DNA from: Endozoicomonas sp. ONNA2
Lineage (GTDB): Bacteria > Pseudomonadota > Gammaproteobacteria > Pseudomonadales > Endozoicomonadaceae
Length of the DNA: 41,486 nucleotides
Reading direction: 5' to 3'
Assembly: GCF_024606365.1 (NCBI RefSeq)
Contig: NZ_JAHHPO010000114.1
Coordinates: 1 to 41,486, forward strand
The notes under the pieces were generated by a model that was not told where the DNA came from, did not search any database, and saw only the letters and a list, made by a program, of their open reading frames with translations. The translations under genes and the position numbers were made by a program. This document shows positions 14,772 to 23,600 of the stretch, one piece after another. Position 1 is the stretch's first letter. The number at the start of each line of letters is the position of its first letter.

Positions 14772-15953
14772 GTGAAAAACAACAAACTGAAATACCTGTC
14801 GATCATTTTTTCTGTTTTCTGGCTTTTGTTTGCACCGGCTTCTTACAGCAGCGATGCAGACTATATAAAAACTGCGGTTCTGTTCGTGGCCTATGACCAG
14901 GGCGAAAGCAACGCTTTCTTGCGTATTCAGGAAAGGCTAAAAAACTCAAATATCCCCTACCGGATTTTGGCTATGGGGCGTGCTGCTGAAGTCTTCAAAA
15001 ATGACCCTGCCCTGATTCCAATGGATAAATTGACCCACAACGAGGCGCTGTATGAAAATCGCGACCATCTGTTGAGTCAGAAGCTGGTTTACAACCTTGC
15101 TGAAAACATCTCGGCCAAGATTGTCTATACCGGTATGGCAAGCCGGGCACAGGCCCAGATTGCCAATATCTGGGAGAGAAGAGGTGCCAGAGTCATCGCA
15201 TTTTATGACAATTTTGAGGCAGTTAATTCCATCAATTATGTACAGCCTTTTTTAGAAGAGCTGAAATACCTGGATGAGTTCCATGTCCCCAGTAAAACAA
15301 CGGCCCGCAGCTTTGAGAGCATCGCCGCATCCCTGAAGGCAAAAGTGATCGTTACGGGACAACCCGCACTGGAAGATTGGGACAAAGTCTATGAACAGAC
15401 CGATGTTTTCCTATTACGGGACACCCTGAATATAGAACCACAGCAGCCCGTCGTGTTATTTGCCGGTGATTACACCAGCAGCTATTCCCAGGCTTTTCAA
15501 ACTTTTATTGCAGCCACAAGGATGCTGCCAAACGTGCTTTTTCTGGTTTCATACCACCCCAAGTTTGATGGTAGCCTTGAGCGCAGGATCATTGAGGCTC
15601 AATCGGACGGCAATGTCCACCTGCTAGAGCACGGCACTTATTCCACCGCATCACTGAGCACCATTGCCTCTGCTGTTATTGTGCATAAATCATCCGTAGC
15701 CCAGCAGGCCATCTACCGGGGCAAGCAGGTTATCTACGTTGCTGATGAAAACTATCAGAACCTGATGCTGACCGAAAAGCTTGCCATTCGCGCATCAAAT
15801 CCGGAACCTCTGGCCGTTATGATTAACGCTGCCATCGTGGGCTACCAACCACCGGCGCTTGCCGCAAGCCTGGGCATACCGGATGCTCCTGGCAAGACCA
15901 TAGTAAAGCTGCTAATTGATGAAATAAGACGGATCTCTGATAAAAAATGGTGA
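14772..15953 (+). CDS. Exported GT-B-like protein of unknown function
   Basis: 393 residues starting with GTG 14772 after a CCGGAG. Residues 1-27 form a clear Sec signal peptide (KYLSIIFSVFWLLFAPASYS). The mature part has a Rossmann-like first half (AVLFVAYDQGESNAFLRIQ) and a second half resembling the C-terminal domain of GT-B enzymes or UDP-GlcNAc 2-epimerase-like proteins: VVLFAGDYTSS, LVSYHPKFDG and VHKSSVAQQAIYRGKQVIYV. Such domains normally use nucleotide sugars in the cytoplasm, so an exported copy is odd. It may bind glycans or lipid-linked sugars in the periplasm. It precedes a SanA-like gene and the polysaccharide locus, consistent with an envelope role, but no function can be assigned. 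Confidence 0.8.
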   Translation: MKNNKLKYLSIIFSVFWLLFAPASYSSDADYIKTAVLFVAYDQGESNAFLRIQERLKNSNIPYRILAMGRAAEVFKNDPALIPMDKLTHNEALYENRDHLLSQKLVYNLAENISAKIVYTGMASRAQAQIANIWERRGARVIAFYDNFEAVNSINYVQPFLEELKYLDEFHVPSKTTARSFESIAASLKAKVIVTGQPALEDWDKVYEQTDVFLLRDTLNIEPQQPVVLFAGDYTSSYSQAFQTFIAATRMLPNVLFLVSYHPKFDGSLERRIIEAQSDGNVHLLEHGTYSTASLSTIASAVIVHKSSVAQQAIYRGKQVIYVADENYQNLMLTEKLAIRASNPEPLAVMINAAIVGYQPPALAASLGIPDAPGKTIVKLLIDEIRRISDKKW

Positions 15954-16034
15954 GTTTTTTTGGTTCATCGGCTTTATGGAAACTGCACGATGTGGTCTAC
16001 TCAGAAATGATGTGACTCGCGTTGAAGGTTTACG

Positions 16035-16703
16035 ATGGGTGTCCGAATACCCCATTCACTGATTTTTGTCAGGTTTGCCATTCTCTCTACCATTGCCTTG
16101 CTGGCATTGACTGCGCTTTGCAATTTCATGGTGGCAAGAGCCACCAATGACGCCCTGTACTCTAACCTGAGCAAGCTCCCCTATAATCAGGTAGGCGTGT
16201 TGCTGGGTACCAGTAAATACTCTCGTCTGGGCGGGTTTAATGACCACTACCGGCTCCGCCTGGAAGCAGCCTTCCAACTCTACAAGGCTGGTAAAATTGA
16301 TTACATTCTCATCAGCGGCGATAACAGCACTCGATTTTACGATGAACCAAGCACCATAAGGCGAGACCTGCTCAAAAAAGGCGTCCCTGCAGAACGAATA
16401 TATCGGGATTATGCCGGTTTCAGAACGCTTGATTCCGTTCTCAGGGCACATCATGTTTTCGATTTGGATAGCTTTACCATTATTTCCCAGGCCCCACACA
16501 ATAAGCGCGCCCTATACATCGCCATAAATCACGACATTGATGCCATCGCCTTTAATGCTGGCGAGGGCTATGACATTGATTTCAGTAACAGAGCCAGAGA
16601 GATACTGGCCAGAGTGCTGGCTGTGCTGGAGGTACATTTTCTCAATACTGGCCCTAAATTCCTTGGCCCAACCATTGAGATTGGTGTGACGCCACCAACC
16701 TGA
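16035..16703 (+). CDS. SanA/YdcF-type DUF218 membrane protein
   Basis: 222 residues with one N-terminal membrane anchor (about residues 10-32) and a periplasmic DUF218 domain. The family patterns VGVLLGTSK, a hydrophobic strand ending ILISGDN, and FTIISQAPHNKRAL are visible. E. coli SanA is a similar small anchored protein linked to envelope barrier function and vancomycin resistance at high temperature; the biochemical activity of the family is poorly defined. An AAGG lies before ATG 16035. It converges with the minus-strand polysaccharide export block ending at 16750. Confidence 0.85.
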   Translation: MGVRIPHSLIFVRFAILSTIALLALTALCNFMVARATNDALYSNLSKLPYNQVGVLLGTSKYSRLGGFNDHYRLRLEAAFQLYKAGKIDYILISGDNSTRFYDEPSTIRRDLLKKGVPAERIYRDYAGFRTLDSVLRAHHVFDLDSFTIISQAPHNKRALYIAINHDIDAIAFNAGEGYDIDFSNRAREILARVLAVLEVHFLNTGPKFLGPTIEIGVTPPT

Positions 16704-16749
16704 TCAATAGGAAAATAACCAACGGCGGCACGTATATGAACTATTCGGG

Positions 16750-17457
16750 CTAAAGATCAATATTAAAGAATGAAGATTTTTTAACGTAATTCCTGATTTT
16801 CTGCATGGTATTCGGGAACCAGTTGTCAAGTCGACGGGTTTCCCGACAAATTTCATCAGCCAGCCGGGGATTTAGATAGTCATTAAATACAACACCAATC
16901 AATGAGACATCATGTTGGGTTAGCCTGTCCAGTGCAGTTTTGAATTGTGTTTGCCGAGTTACTCCAGCCATTACGATCATTATTGTTCCATCCACCATGG
17001 CACAAATCGACTCTGCGGGAATATTATTGCGATTTCTGGCATTGACCGGGGACGTATCAAAAATCACCGCGTCATAGTTTTCCAGCCAATGCTCCATCAG
17101 CTTGCCCATATTGGTGGCACTGCGGAATCTGAGTACATCGGTATCACAAGGGGCTGGCAGGATATCCAGATTCACATCATCCGAACGCATAATACATCCA
17201 TCAGCAGACTGGGGATTTGGCAACCAGTCCGTATGAATATGCCCGGAAATATCCCCCAGTTCAGGGTGCAGCAGGTTCACTTCTACCAGCAACGTTCGCT
17301 TGCCATCGACTTCACTTCGCTGACTTAAAGCATAAGCCAGGGTACTGCAACCTTCTTCCGGGTTAGCCGACGTAATAGCCACCGAACGCAACCCCTTGCC
17401 AATACTGCAGCCATAGATCTCTTCAATCTCCAGATAGTTGATGGGTAGCTTGATCAT
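16750..17457 (-). CDS. BY-kinase-like polysaccharide ATPase with altered P-loop
   Basis: 235 residues of the CpsD/CapB/Wzc-cytoplasmic-domain type. The P-loop reads SANPEEGCSTLAYAL: cysteine 37 stands where the ATP-binding lysine normally lies (GKST). The Walker A' region is TLLVEVNLLHP, lacking the usual aspartate pair, and the Walker B-like strand is VIFDTSPVN. There is no C-terminal tyrosine cluster, only single tyrosines. Canonical members autophosphorylate and control chain length with a Wzz-type partner; this one is likely a pseudokinase or regulatory ATPase. Its start overlaps the SLBB gene stop by four bases, so the two are translationally coupled. A separate Wzz-like partner without kinase domain lies at 30676-32181. 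Confidence 0.85.
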   Translation of the reverse strand: MIKLPINYLEIEEIYGCSIGKGLRSVAITSANPEEGCSTLAYALSQRSEVDGKRTLLVEVNLLHPELGDISGHIHTDWLPNPQSADGCIMRSDDVNLDILPAPCDTDVLRFRSATNMGKLMEHWLENYDAVIFDTSPVNARNRNNIPAESICAMVDGTIMIVMAGVTRQTQFKTALDRLTQHDVSLIGVVFNDYLNPRLADEICRETRRLDNWFPNTMQKIRNYVKKSSFFNIDL

Positions 17458-20321
17458 GGCGTAATCCAGCCCAAATTCCAGAGCAATTGAATGACCGTTA
17501 AAATGCTGCCCGCATCCGCAACCCGATGCATGAGAACATTCCAGTACGACTGTGATAGCTCTGGCACAAAAACCGTATCGCCAGCCCTCAACACCGGCAA
17601 CCGCGAAGCATCCGGATCTTTCATAAAATCCACCAGGTCAAACGTTGTGGCCCTGTTTTCACAACAGGAGCTATTGACAATGAGTATTTTCTCAATATAA
17701 GCCGTCTCTTTTGGCCCCTGCGCCTCTGCCAGCAGATCCAGAATGGTCATGTTATTGGTAAACTCATAGCGGCCCGACACATAAACGGACCCCATAATCC
17801 TGACCGTATCCTCTGGACTTTTCTCAACCCACTTGCGTTTTCTGGATGGGAAAAAGATCGTGTCGCCGGGCTTCACTTTTGGCAGTAACGTCTCGTCTCC
17901 GGTTTCAAAATATTTCACAAGGTCAAGTTTGGTGACTCTGGGAGCCCCCTCATTACGATGGATGATCCGAATCTGGCTAAGGTCTGCTTCTTCTGAAGGT
18001 CCCGCAGTAGCACCAACGATATCCAGAAAGCCCATTTCATTATTAAATGCGTAGCGCCCCGGTGACTTGACCGCACCCATAACATAGATGGCATTTTCCT
18101 TTGGTAACTTGACCCAGCTGGAAGTATTGGCGGATGGGTTCTCCGGCAACTCGGGAATCACAATGGTTGTACCACCGCTCAGTTCAGGCATATCTGACCA
18201 TGCCCCACCCACCTCAATAAACTCCTGCATATTGAACTCAATGATATTCCGCTGGTCATTGGGGCCTGGCTTAATAATTTTTACATGGGCAAGGTCTGCT
18301 TTATCGGTAGGGCCACCGGCGTTACTGAGATAATCCATAAAATCTACCGAAGGTGCCCACTCATAGCGCCCCGGCTTTTTGATGGCACCCAGTATTTTCA
18401 GTGAGTCATCCGTGCCAAGCTTAAGCCAGGACTTATTATCCTCAGGACCTTTTTCAGGGAAAAAGACCGCGTCTCCGGAATCAATGGAAGGTAAACCCGT
18501 GATTCGACCCTCGGTAAAATCCTGAAAGTTGAAAGGAACTACAGTACCATCACTTTTAAGAACCCTGACGGCCCGAATATCGGCATACTGGGTAGGCCCC
18601 CCTGAATTGGCAATAACATCCAGAAAACCAACATTGTCCGACGTTTCGAAGGCGCCCGGCTTCTGAACCTGCCCCATCACATACACTTTACGCGCCCCAC
18701 CAGAAACGGAATCAACCTGCTGAGCCACAAAGATGGTTGACCCTGAATCTAACAGTGGCAGATCTTCATCTTTGCCACTTTCCAGGAACTGCTTCAGGTT
18801 AAACATCTTGGGCTCTGTGCCAGACAGCACCCTAATCTGCTCAACATTGGCATAACGGGTAACCCCACCCGCTTTTAACAGGGCATCCACTACATTAATG
18901 CCTTCCTGAAAAGGAAAGCTGACGGGCTTGATGACTTCACCAAAGACTTTGATCACGGTTCGGTCAGAAACAGAATCCACCGCTTTGTTATCAACGGCCC
19001 TTGGCTCTCCGTGGACGCTGCTCAGGCCAGGCGAGGTAGGCACAAAAATTTCATCCAGAGACTTTATTTCTGGCAGCACCGTGGGATCACCGGTATCAAG
19101 ATAACGTTTAAAGTTAAACACAATCTTTTTACCATCTCTTCTCAGCTGCAGCTTATCCAGCTGGGCACCATCAACAAAGCCACCGGCCTCGGTGATCGCC
19201 ATTTGGATATTACCGGTACTGGGCAGTTCTACTTCCCCGGGCTCCTTGACAAAGCCAAGTACAGTGATCAATAACCGTTTTTCCTTCAAATGAATGGTCA
19301 GCTTATCAAGCCCGAGAAAAACCTCGGACAGCGCGGTATAAATAGCTTTATCCGCTGCCCTTAAGGTAAGGCCGGCCACTTTCAACTGCCCCACTTCAGG
19401 AAGGTGAATTGTCCCATCTCTGCCAATAAGAAAGTTCGTATTGAATCCCTCTTCTCCTGGCAGCCCAATGACCAGAATATCCCCTGACTGCAATTGATAA
19501 TGCTTGGGGTCTCTCATCCGGACGGATGACATATCAACCTTAACTTCTGGTGAGTCAGCGACTTTTGGAGCTACTACTTCTGGAGGTATTACTTCTGTAG
19601 GTATTACTTCTGGAGCTACTGCTTCCGGAGGTAATGCTTCTGGAGCTGCTTCCTGTTTTTCTGGTGCAAGCGCAGGCTGATCTTCCAGGCCAGCACTTTG
19701 ATTATTGGCTAAATCAGATTGATGTAGATTTCTTTTATCACTGGCCTCCTGCTTCGGGGGATCAACTGTTTTTTCAGGCAGTTTCTCCCGAAGAGAAATC
19801 AGTACCGCATCATCGACTTCCAGCTGCCATTGTGCTGATTGTCCAGCAGGCACTTTAATACGCTGGCTGTTTCTGATCAGGGTAAAGTCTGCCTCCACGT
19901 CAGTATCATCAAAAAACGAGTAGTATGAATTAAGGCTGGTTAATGAGGAGTCAACGGGAAAAGGGTACTTCCCGGGGTTCTGGATCTCACCAAGGATGGC
20001 AATGTTGATCAAACGATTCGGGGCAATATAGCTAATATCCTCTACATTGTATGAGTCGTCAGTCTCCCTGAGTATTTCAGCAAATGCAGCTTCTTCATCC
20101 ATCCCCATAAAATTGAGCACAAGTTCATCAGAAAACGTAACTGCCATGGACTCATCAACCTGTAGCAGAGGAAGAGTCCCATCACCATCACTCAGCCTTA
20201 TCAAGAACACCCCGCCCTTTTCGATGGGTTTATTTTCAGACATGACGGCAGAAGAAACAGCCAGTAACAGGAGAACTATCAATATGTGCAACCCGGCCCA
20301 TATACCTTTGAGACTCTTCAT
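17454..20321 (-). CDS. Large multi-SLBB polysaccharide export protein (Wza-like)
   Basis: 955 residues with an N-terminal signal peptide (to about 28). An SLBB-like segment near residue 110 (AILGEIQNPGKYPFP) is followed by a charged linker with a 5-residue repeat. Then comes the Poly_export domain (HYQLQSGDILVIGLPGE to VAGLTLRAADKAI). At least six consecutive SLBB domains follow, each with a V.G.V..PG...F pattern and an LP....GDTIFVP-type end. The last ~30 residues could form the outer-membrane helix found in Wza. Wza has far fewer SLBB domains (about 380 residues total), so this protein may form a much longer periplasmic tunnel. It overlaps by four bases both the upstream lipoprotein gene and the downstream ATPase gene. 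Confidence 0.92.
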   Translation of the reverse strand: MKSLKGIWAGLHILIVLLLLAVSSAVMSENKPIEKGGVFLIRLSDGDGTLPLLQVDESMAVTFSDELVLNFMGMDEEAAFAEILRETDDSYNVEDISYIAPNRLINIAILGEIQNPGKYPFPVDSSLTSLNSYYSFFDDTDVEADFTLIRNSQRIKVPAGQSAQWQLEVDDAVLISLREKLPEKTVDPPKQEASDKRNLHQSDLANNQSAGLEDQPALAPEKQEAAPEALPPEAVAPEVIPTEVIPPEVVAPKVADSPEVKVDMSSVRMRDPKHYQLQSGDILVIGLPGEEGFNTNFLIGRDGTIHLPEVGQLKVAGLTLRAADKAIYTALSEVFLGLDKLTIHLKEKRLLITVLGFVKEPGEVELPSTGNIQMAITEAGGFVDGAQLDKLQLRRDGKKIVFNFKRYLDTGDPTVLPEIKSLDEIFVPTSPGLSSVHGEPRAVDNKAVDSVSDRTVIKVFGEVIKPVSFPFQEGINVVDALLKAGGVTRYANVEQIRVLSGTEPKMFNLKQFLESGKDEDLPLLDSGSTIFVAQQVDSVSGGARKVYVMGQVQKPGAFETSDNVGFLDVIANSGGPTQYADIRAVRVLKSDGTVVPFNFQDFTEGRITGLPSIDSGDAVFFPEKGPEDNKSWLKLGTDDSLKILGAIKKPGRYEWAPSVDFMDYLSNAGGPTDKADLAHVKIIKPGPNDQRNIIEFNMQEFIEVGGAWSDMPELSGGTTIVIPELPENPSANTSSWVKLPKENAIYVMGAVKSPGRYAFNNEMGFLDIVGATAGPSEEADLSQIRIIHRNEGAPRVTKLDLVKYFETGDETLLPKVKPGDTIFFPSRKRKWVEKSPEDTVRIMGSVYVSGRYEFTNNMTILDLLAEAQGPKETAYIEKILIVNSSCCENRATTFDLVDFMKDPDASRLPVLRAGDTVFVPELSQSYWNVLMHRVADAGSILTVIQLLWNLGWITP
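19567..19653 (-). repeat. Degenerate 15-bp tandem repeat inside the SLBB gene
   Basis: Five full units and one partial unit of the type GGAGGTATTACTTCT (as read on the plus strand) lie in tandem with one to four changes each. On the coding strand they give a run of five-residue P-E-V/A-rich units in the linker before the Poly_export domain. All units are multiples of three, so copy changes alter only linker length. Confidence 0.85.
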
Positions 20322-20890
20322 TGAGGCTCCCGCATAAACTGCCTTAAATTTACCGGTCTTGGCCAGTCTGAAAGTCCCAGCGCAGAGTCTTCAGCCCGTA
20401 AGGGTTTATGGCCCTTTTGAATCAGCCCTGCAGCATACTGTGCAAGGCATCCATCATCCTGAGCCATCGTTTCCATCATCAAACGAAGCTGTTCAAGGGC
20501 AGAGAATGATTTGCTTAATCGATGACTGGCGTCGCCCAGAAGATCACCATCAATCTCACGAATCACCAGCTGGTGCTGATCATTAATGATGCGCATCTGT
20601 CCGGGTAGACAATACTCACCACCGGCTTTTTTGAGTTCAAGGTATCTGGATTGGCTTATATCTAACCATTTGATGACATACGATCGGTCAATATCCCGGA
20701 TATTGCTTTTTTCATCAACTGTAAGGCTATAATCGCGATCAGCATGAAGTGGCCACAAGATTACACATGAGGAGAGTAACGGGAAAAAAAGATAAACAAG
20801 CAGATACCCGGGAGATTTCCCGCCCGGTCCTGACAAAGAAAAAAATAAAAATAATTTATTTTTTCGACAGATACTCTTCAATACTCTCAT
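20318..20890 (-). CDS. Putative lipoprotein of the polysaccharide export operon
   Basis: No family recognised. The translation from ATG 20890 is 190 residues and has a hydrophobic stretch LLVYLFFPLLSSC ending in a plausible lipobox (LSSC). The basic region before it is unusually long for a signal peptide, and the first 35 bases overlap the end of the STAS gene, so a later non-ATG start is possible. The mature part (about 150 residues) is soluble, with two further cysteines (in GGEYCLPG and DGCLAQY). The gene end overlaps the SLBB gene start by four bases, so it is probably an envelope partner of the export channel. Confidence 0.7.
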   Translation of the reverse strand: MRVLKSICRKNKLFLFFSLSGPGGKSPGYLLVYLFFPLLSSCVILWPLHADRDYSLTVDEKSNIRDIDRSYVIKWLDISQSRYLELKKAGGEYCLPGQMRIINDQHQLVIREIDGDLLGDASHRLSKSFSALEQLRLMMETMAQDDGCLAQYAAGLIQKGHKPLRAEDSALGLSDWPRPVNLRQFMREPQ

Positions 20891-21188
20891 ATTGCTTGAT
20901 CGTCTGGTTAATCCTGAGCATTGTCAATAACTCGTCAGGCTTTCCATTAACACCAAGCAATCCAAGATTTCTACTCTCGGTTTTTAGTCGCTTATAAAGA
21001 AAAACCAGGGCGCCGATACCTGAAGAATCAAGTTCATTAACAGAACTCATATCAACAAGTACGTCTCCTGCACACTCTTTAATTAAATGATCAAAGTGAC
21101 CTCTAACCTCATTCACTGTCTCTGCATTGAATTTGCTTTGCAATTCAATAATATCACAGCTACTGGCTTGATAAGTCGCGTAATCCAT
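20856..21188 (-). CDS. STAS-domain protein (anti-sigma-factor-antagonist type)
   Basis: 110 residues forming a single STAS domain. The diagnostic loop ELDSSGIGALV carries the serines (S55/S56) at the position phosphorylated in SpoIIAA-type antagonists. These proteins normally take part in partner switching with an anti-sigma kinase and a PP2C phosphatase; neither is visible in the window. It is the first gene of the minus-strand polysaccharide export block and lies opposite the GGDEF/EAL gene across a 324-base spacer, which suggests control of polysaccharide production or export. ATG 21188 is preceded by GGGAG at about nine bases. Confidence 0.9.
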   Translation of the reverse strand: MDYATYQASSCDIIELQSKFNAETVNEVRGHFDHLIKECAGDVLVDMSSVNELDSSGIGALVFLYKRLKTESRNLGLLGVNGKPDELLTMLRINQTIKQYESIEEYLSKK

Positions 21189-21512
21189 TACCTGTTACTC
21201 CCAACTTCAACACTTCTTATTGTTTATCTATTAAAAGTAAAACAGAATTTTAAACAACACACATTTAATTAGATTAGACAAAAGAACAGACATGAGTAGT
21301 TAAGTACTTAAACAAATGAAATCATAAAATAGATTCAGTAATTAAAAAATTTGAAATTCTACTTTTTTATAGCACACAAACCTGATCAAACTCTATAGTT
21401 AATCCATAAGGCAGTAAAAAATCACCAATCAGAAAATATGCCTGAATACATTCAGAAATGATGCTGTATCCAAATAACCCTGAATACATGGCAAACTTTT
21501 GAAGTTATTTTT
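21189..21512. promoter_or_regulatory. AT-rich divergent regulatory region between the two polysaccharide blocks
   Basis: This 324-base gap has no gene and should hold promoters for both blocks. It contains a perfect 12-base palindrome, TTAAGTACTTAA at 21300-21311. CTGAATACAT occurs twice in the same orientation (21442-21451 and 21480-21489), the first copy extending into a CTGAAT/ATTCAG dyad at 21442-21455. These are candidate operator sites. I could not assign promoter elements with confidence. Confidence 0.45.
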
Positions 21513-23600
21513 ATGGATACACAGAAAGACATGCATTGCGCAGAAAAACTGTCCATTAAACTGCTTAAGGCGGTTCTCCTCTGTGCCTGTATATTAGGTG
21601 TCTTATTGAGCCTTGTGCAGGTCTTTCTGGATGCTCACCTGTCCAACGCTGATATTGACCGCAAAGCCAGGGAAATGTTGGCAATGATCCATGACCCCGC
21701 CAGCAGGGCAGCCTATCGCCATGATTCCGACATGGGACAGGAAGTGCTCAATGGTCTGCTGGAAATGAAATCTGTGCAGGTGGCCTCAATACGAATGAAC
21801 GATTCGTCAATGCTGGCCGTGGTGAAAAGACCCTTTTTTGCTTCCCGGTACCGCCTTTTATCAGACTATATTTTTGACCCCATCCGAATATACCGCCAGC
21901 CATTATATAGCAACGAACCAGGGAAAATTCAGTTTGGGGAACTGATTCTCTCAATTGATACTGCCCACAAAGGTAAGGCGTTTATTCAAAGATCGGTCGT
22001 TGTCGTATTTACCGGGATAATCAGGGCCATAGCCATGGCACTGTTAATGTACATGATCTACTCAACGTTACTGACTCGCCCCTTGAATCGTTTGATACAC
22101 CATTTATCCAGTATTGATCCTGAAGAACCGGGACTGCAGCAACTGCCCGTGCCTGAAGGTAATGAAAATAATGAATTGGGCCTTTGGGTCAGAACAGCCA
22201 ATAAATTGTTAACTTCCATTAACTACCATCAAAGTCTACGTCAAAAAGCAGAAGCCCATATTATGCGGCTTTCCCAGTATGATTACCTGACCAGACTACC
22301 AAATCGCCGAACCATACAGAATAAAATCAATACATTTATCCATAAGGCCAAAAAAAAGCATGAAAATATTGCTATTCTCTGCCTCGGATTGGATGACTTT
22401 AAATCATTAAATGCCCAGGTAAACTTCAATGTTGCCGAACATATTCTGGTAAAAGTCTCGGATCGCCTGAGAAACTGTATCGGCAACAAAGCCTATATTG
22501 GCCGATTAGGTGAAGATCAGTTTGCCATTATTCAATCAAAGATAGAGCAACCTTATGAGGCTGCTGAACTGGCCCAGTCTTTAATCAAGCAGCTTGACCG
22601 ACCGTTTGAGATTAATAGTGAGCAGCTGACCATCAGTGCTACCGTGGGAATAACACTCTTTCCTGATGATGGCGAAGATGTCGACACGTTACTGCAACAG
22701 GCTGAATTTGCCATGATCATGGCAAAATCCAGAAGCCACAATCGTTACCAGTTTTATGTAGCCACTATCGATACCGAAATCCGTCAGCGCAAACGGCTGG
22801 AGATGGATCTCCACCGGGCCCTTGAAAACCGCGAACTCAGCCTGGTCTTTCAGCCACAATTTAACTATCAAAAAAGGCAGATGGTGGGGGCAGAGGCCTT
22901 GCTGCGCTGGAATCACCCGGAGAAAGGGTTGATCTCGCCAGATATGTTCATCCCCATGGCAGAACACAGTCTTGATATTATTCCCATTGGGGACTGGGTT
23001 CTGGAAAATGCCTGCCAACAGTTACATCAGTGGCATCTTGACGGTTTTCAAAACCTGCGTATGTCAGTCAATCTCTCGGCCATTCAACTGCAGGATGACA
23101 AGATTGCTGAACGTATCGCTTTTCTCCTGAATAAATACCAGGTTCCTCCTGATGCCCTGGAACTTGAGGTGACAGAAACCTCCATTATCAAAGATCTGGA
23201 AGCATCCAAAATCCAGCTTCAGAACATTAAAAGCATCGGGGTGGGCCTGGCTCTTGATGACTTTGGCACGGGTTATTCCTCTCTGGGTTACCTTAAACAG
23301 TTTCCATTCGATAAAATCAAAATTGACAAGTCCTTTGTCGAAGACCTTCCTTATAACAGGGAAAACTGTGGCATCGTTGAAGCGATTGTCCAGATTGGCA
23401 AGAGCTTCGACCTGAAAGTTCTGGCGGAGGGTGTCGAGACTGTTGAACAGGAAACCTATCTGGCTAAAAAAGGTTGTCAGGAAGGACAGGGCTATTTCTA
23501 CGGGAAGACGCTGTCCGCCCATGACTTCATCAGCCTCATATCAAGTCAGGGTGTTTTGTCGGGTAATACGCAGGATCGTCAGGGAGACAATAATGTCTGA
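21513..23600 (+). CDS. Membrane GGDEF/EAL protein, probable c-di-GMP phosphodiesterase
   Basis: 695 residues: membrane segment at about 18-38, a periplasmic sensor region to about 160, a second membrane segment (about 165-188), then GGDEF and EAL domains. The GGDEF signature is changed to GEDQF (G333-F337), losing the second glycine and the catalytic glutamate, so cyclase activity is unlikely. The EAL domain looks intact: EALLRW with E461, NLSAIQLQ, EVTET, DDFGTGYSSLGYL and AEGVET. It should hydrolyse c-di-GMP, with the dead GGDEF domain possibly sensing GTP. The last eight bases overlap the start of the downstream glycosyltransferase gene, coupling second-messenger control to polysaccharide synthesis. 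The ribosome-binding site is weak. Confidence 0.93.
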   Translation: MDTQKDMHCAEKLSIKLLKAVLLCACILGVLLSLVQVFLDAHLSNADIDRKAREMLAMIHDPASRAAYRHDSDMGQEVLNGLLEMKSVQVASIRMNDSSMLAVVKRPFFASRYRLLSDYIFDPIRIYRQPLYSNEPGKIQFGELILSIDTAHKGKAFIQRSVVVVFTGIIRAIAMALLMYMIYSTLLTRPLNRLIHHLSSIDPEEPGLQQLPVPEGNENNELGLWVRTANKLLTSINYHQSLRQKAEAHIMRLSQYDYLTRLPNRRTIQNKINTFIHKAKKKHENIAILCLGLDDFKSLNAQVNFNVAEHILVKVSDRLRNCIGNKAYIGRLGEDQFAIIQSKIEQPYEAAELAQSLIKQLDRPFEINSEQLTISATVGITLFPDDGEDVDTLLQQAEFAMIMAKSRSHNRYQFYVATIDTEIRQRKRLEMDLHRALENRELSLVFQPQFNYQKRQMVGAEALLRWNHPEKGLISPDMFIPMAEHSLDIIPIGDWVLENACQQLHQWHLDGFQNLRMSVNLSAIQLQDDKIAERIAFLLNKYQVPPDALELEVTETSIIKDLEASKIQLQNIKSIGVGLALDDFGTGYSSLGYLKQFPFDKIKIDKSFVEDLPYNRENCGIVEAIVQIGKSFDLKVLAEGVETVEQETYLAKKGCQEGQGYFYGKTLSAHDFISLISSQGVLSGNTQDRQGDNNV

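Noticed and set aside
23431-23592. Longer start for the GT4 gene at 23431
   Set aside because: It would overlap the GGDEF/EAL gene by 170 bases, and the added residues do not fit the family; ATG 23593 has a good ribosome-binding site.
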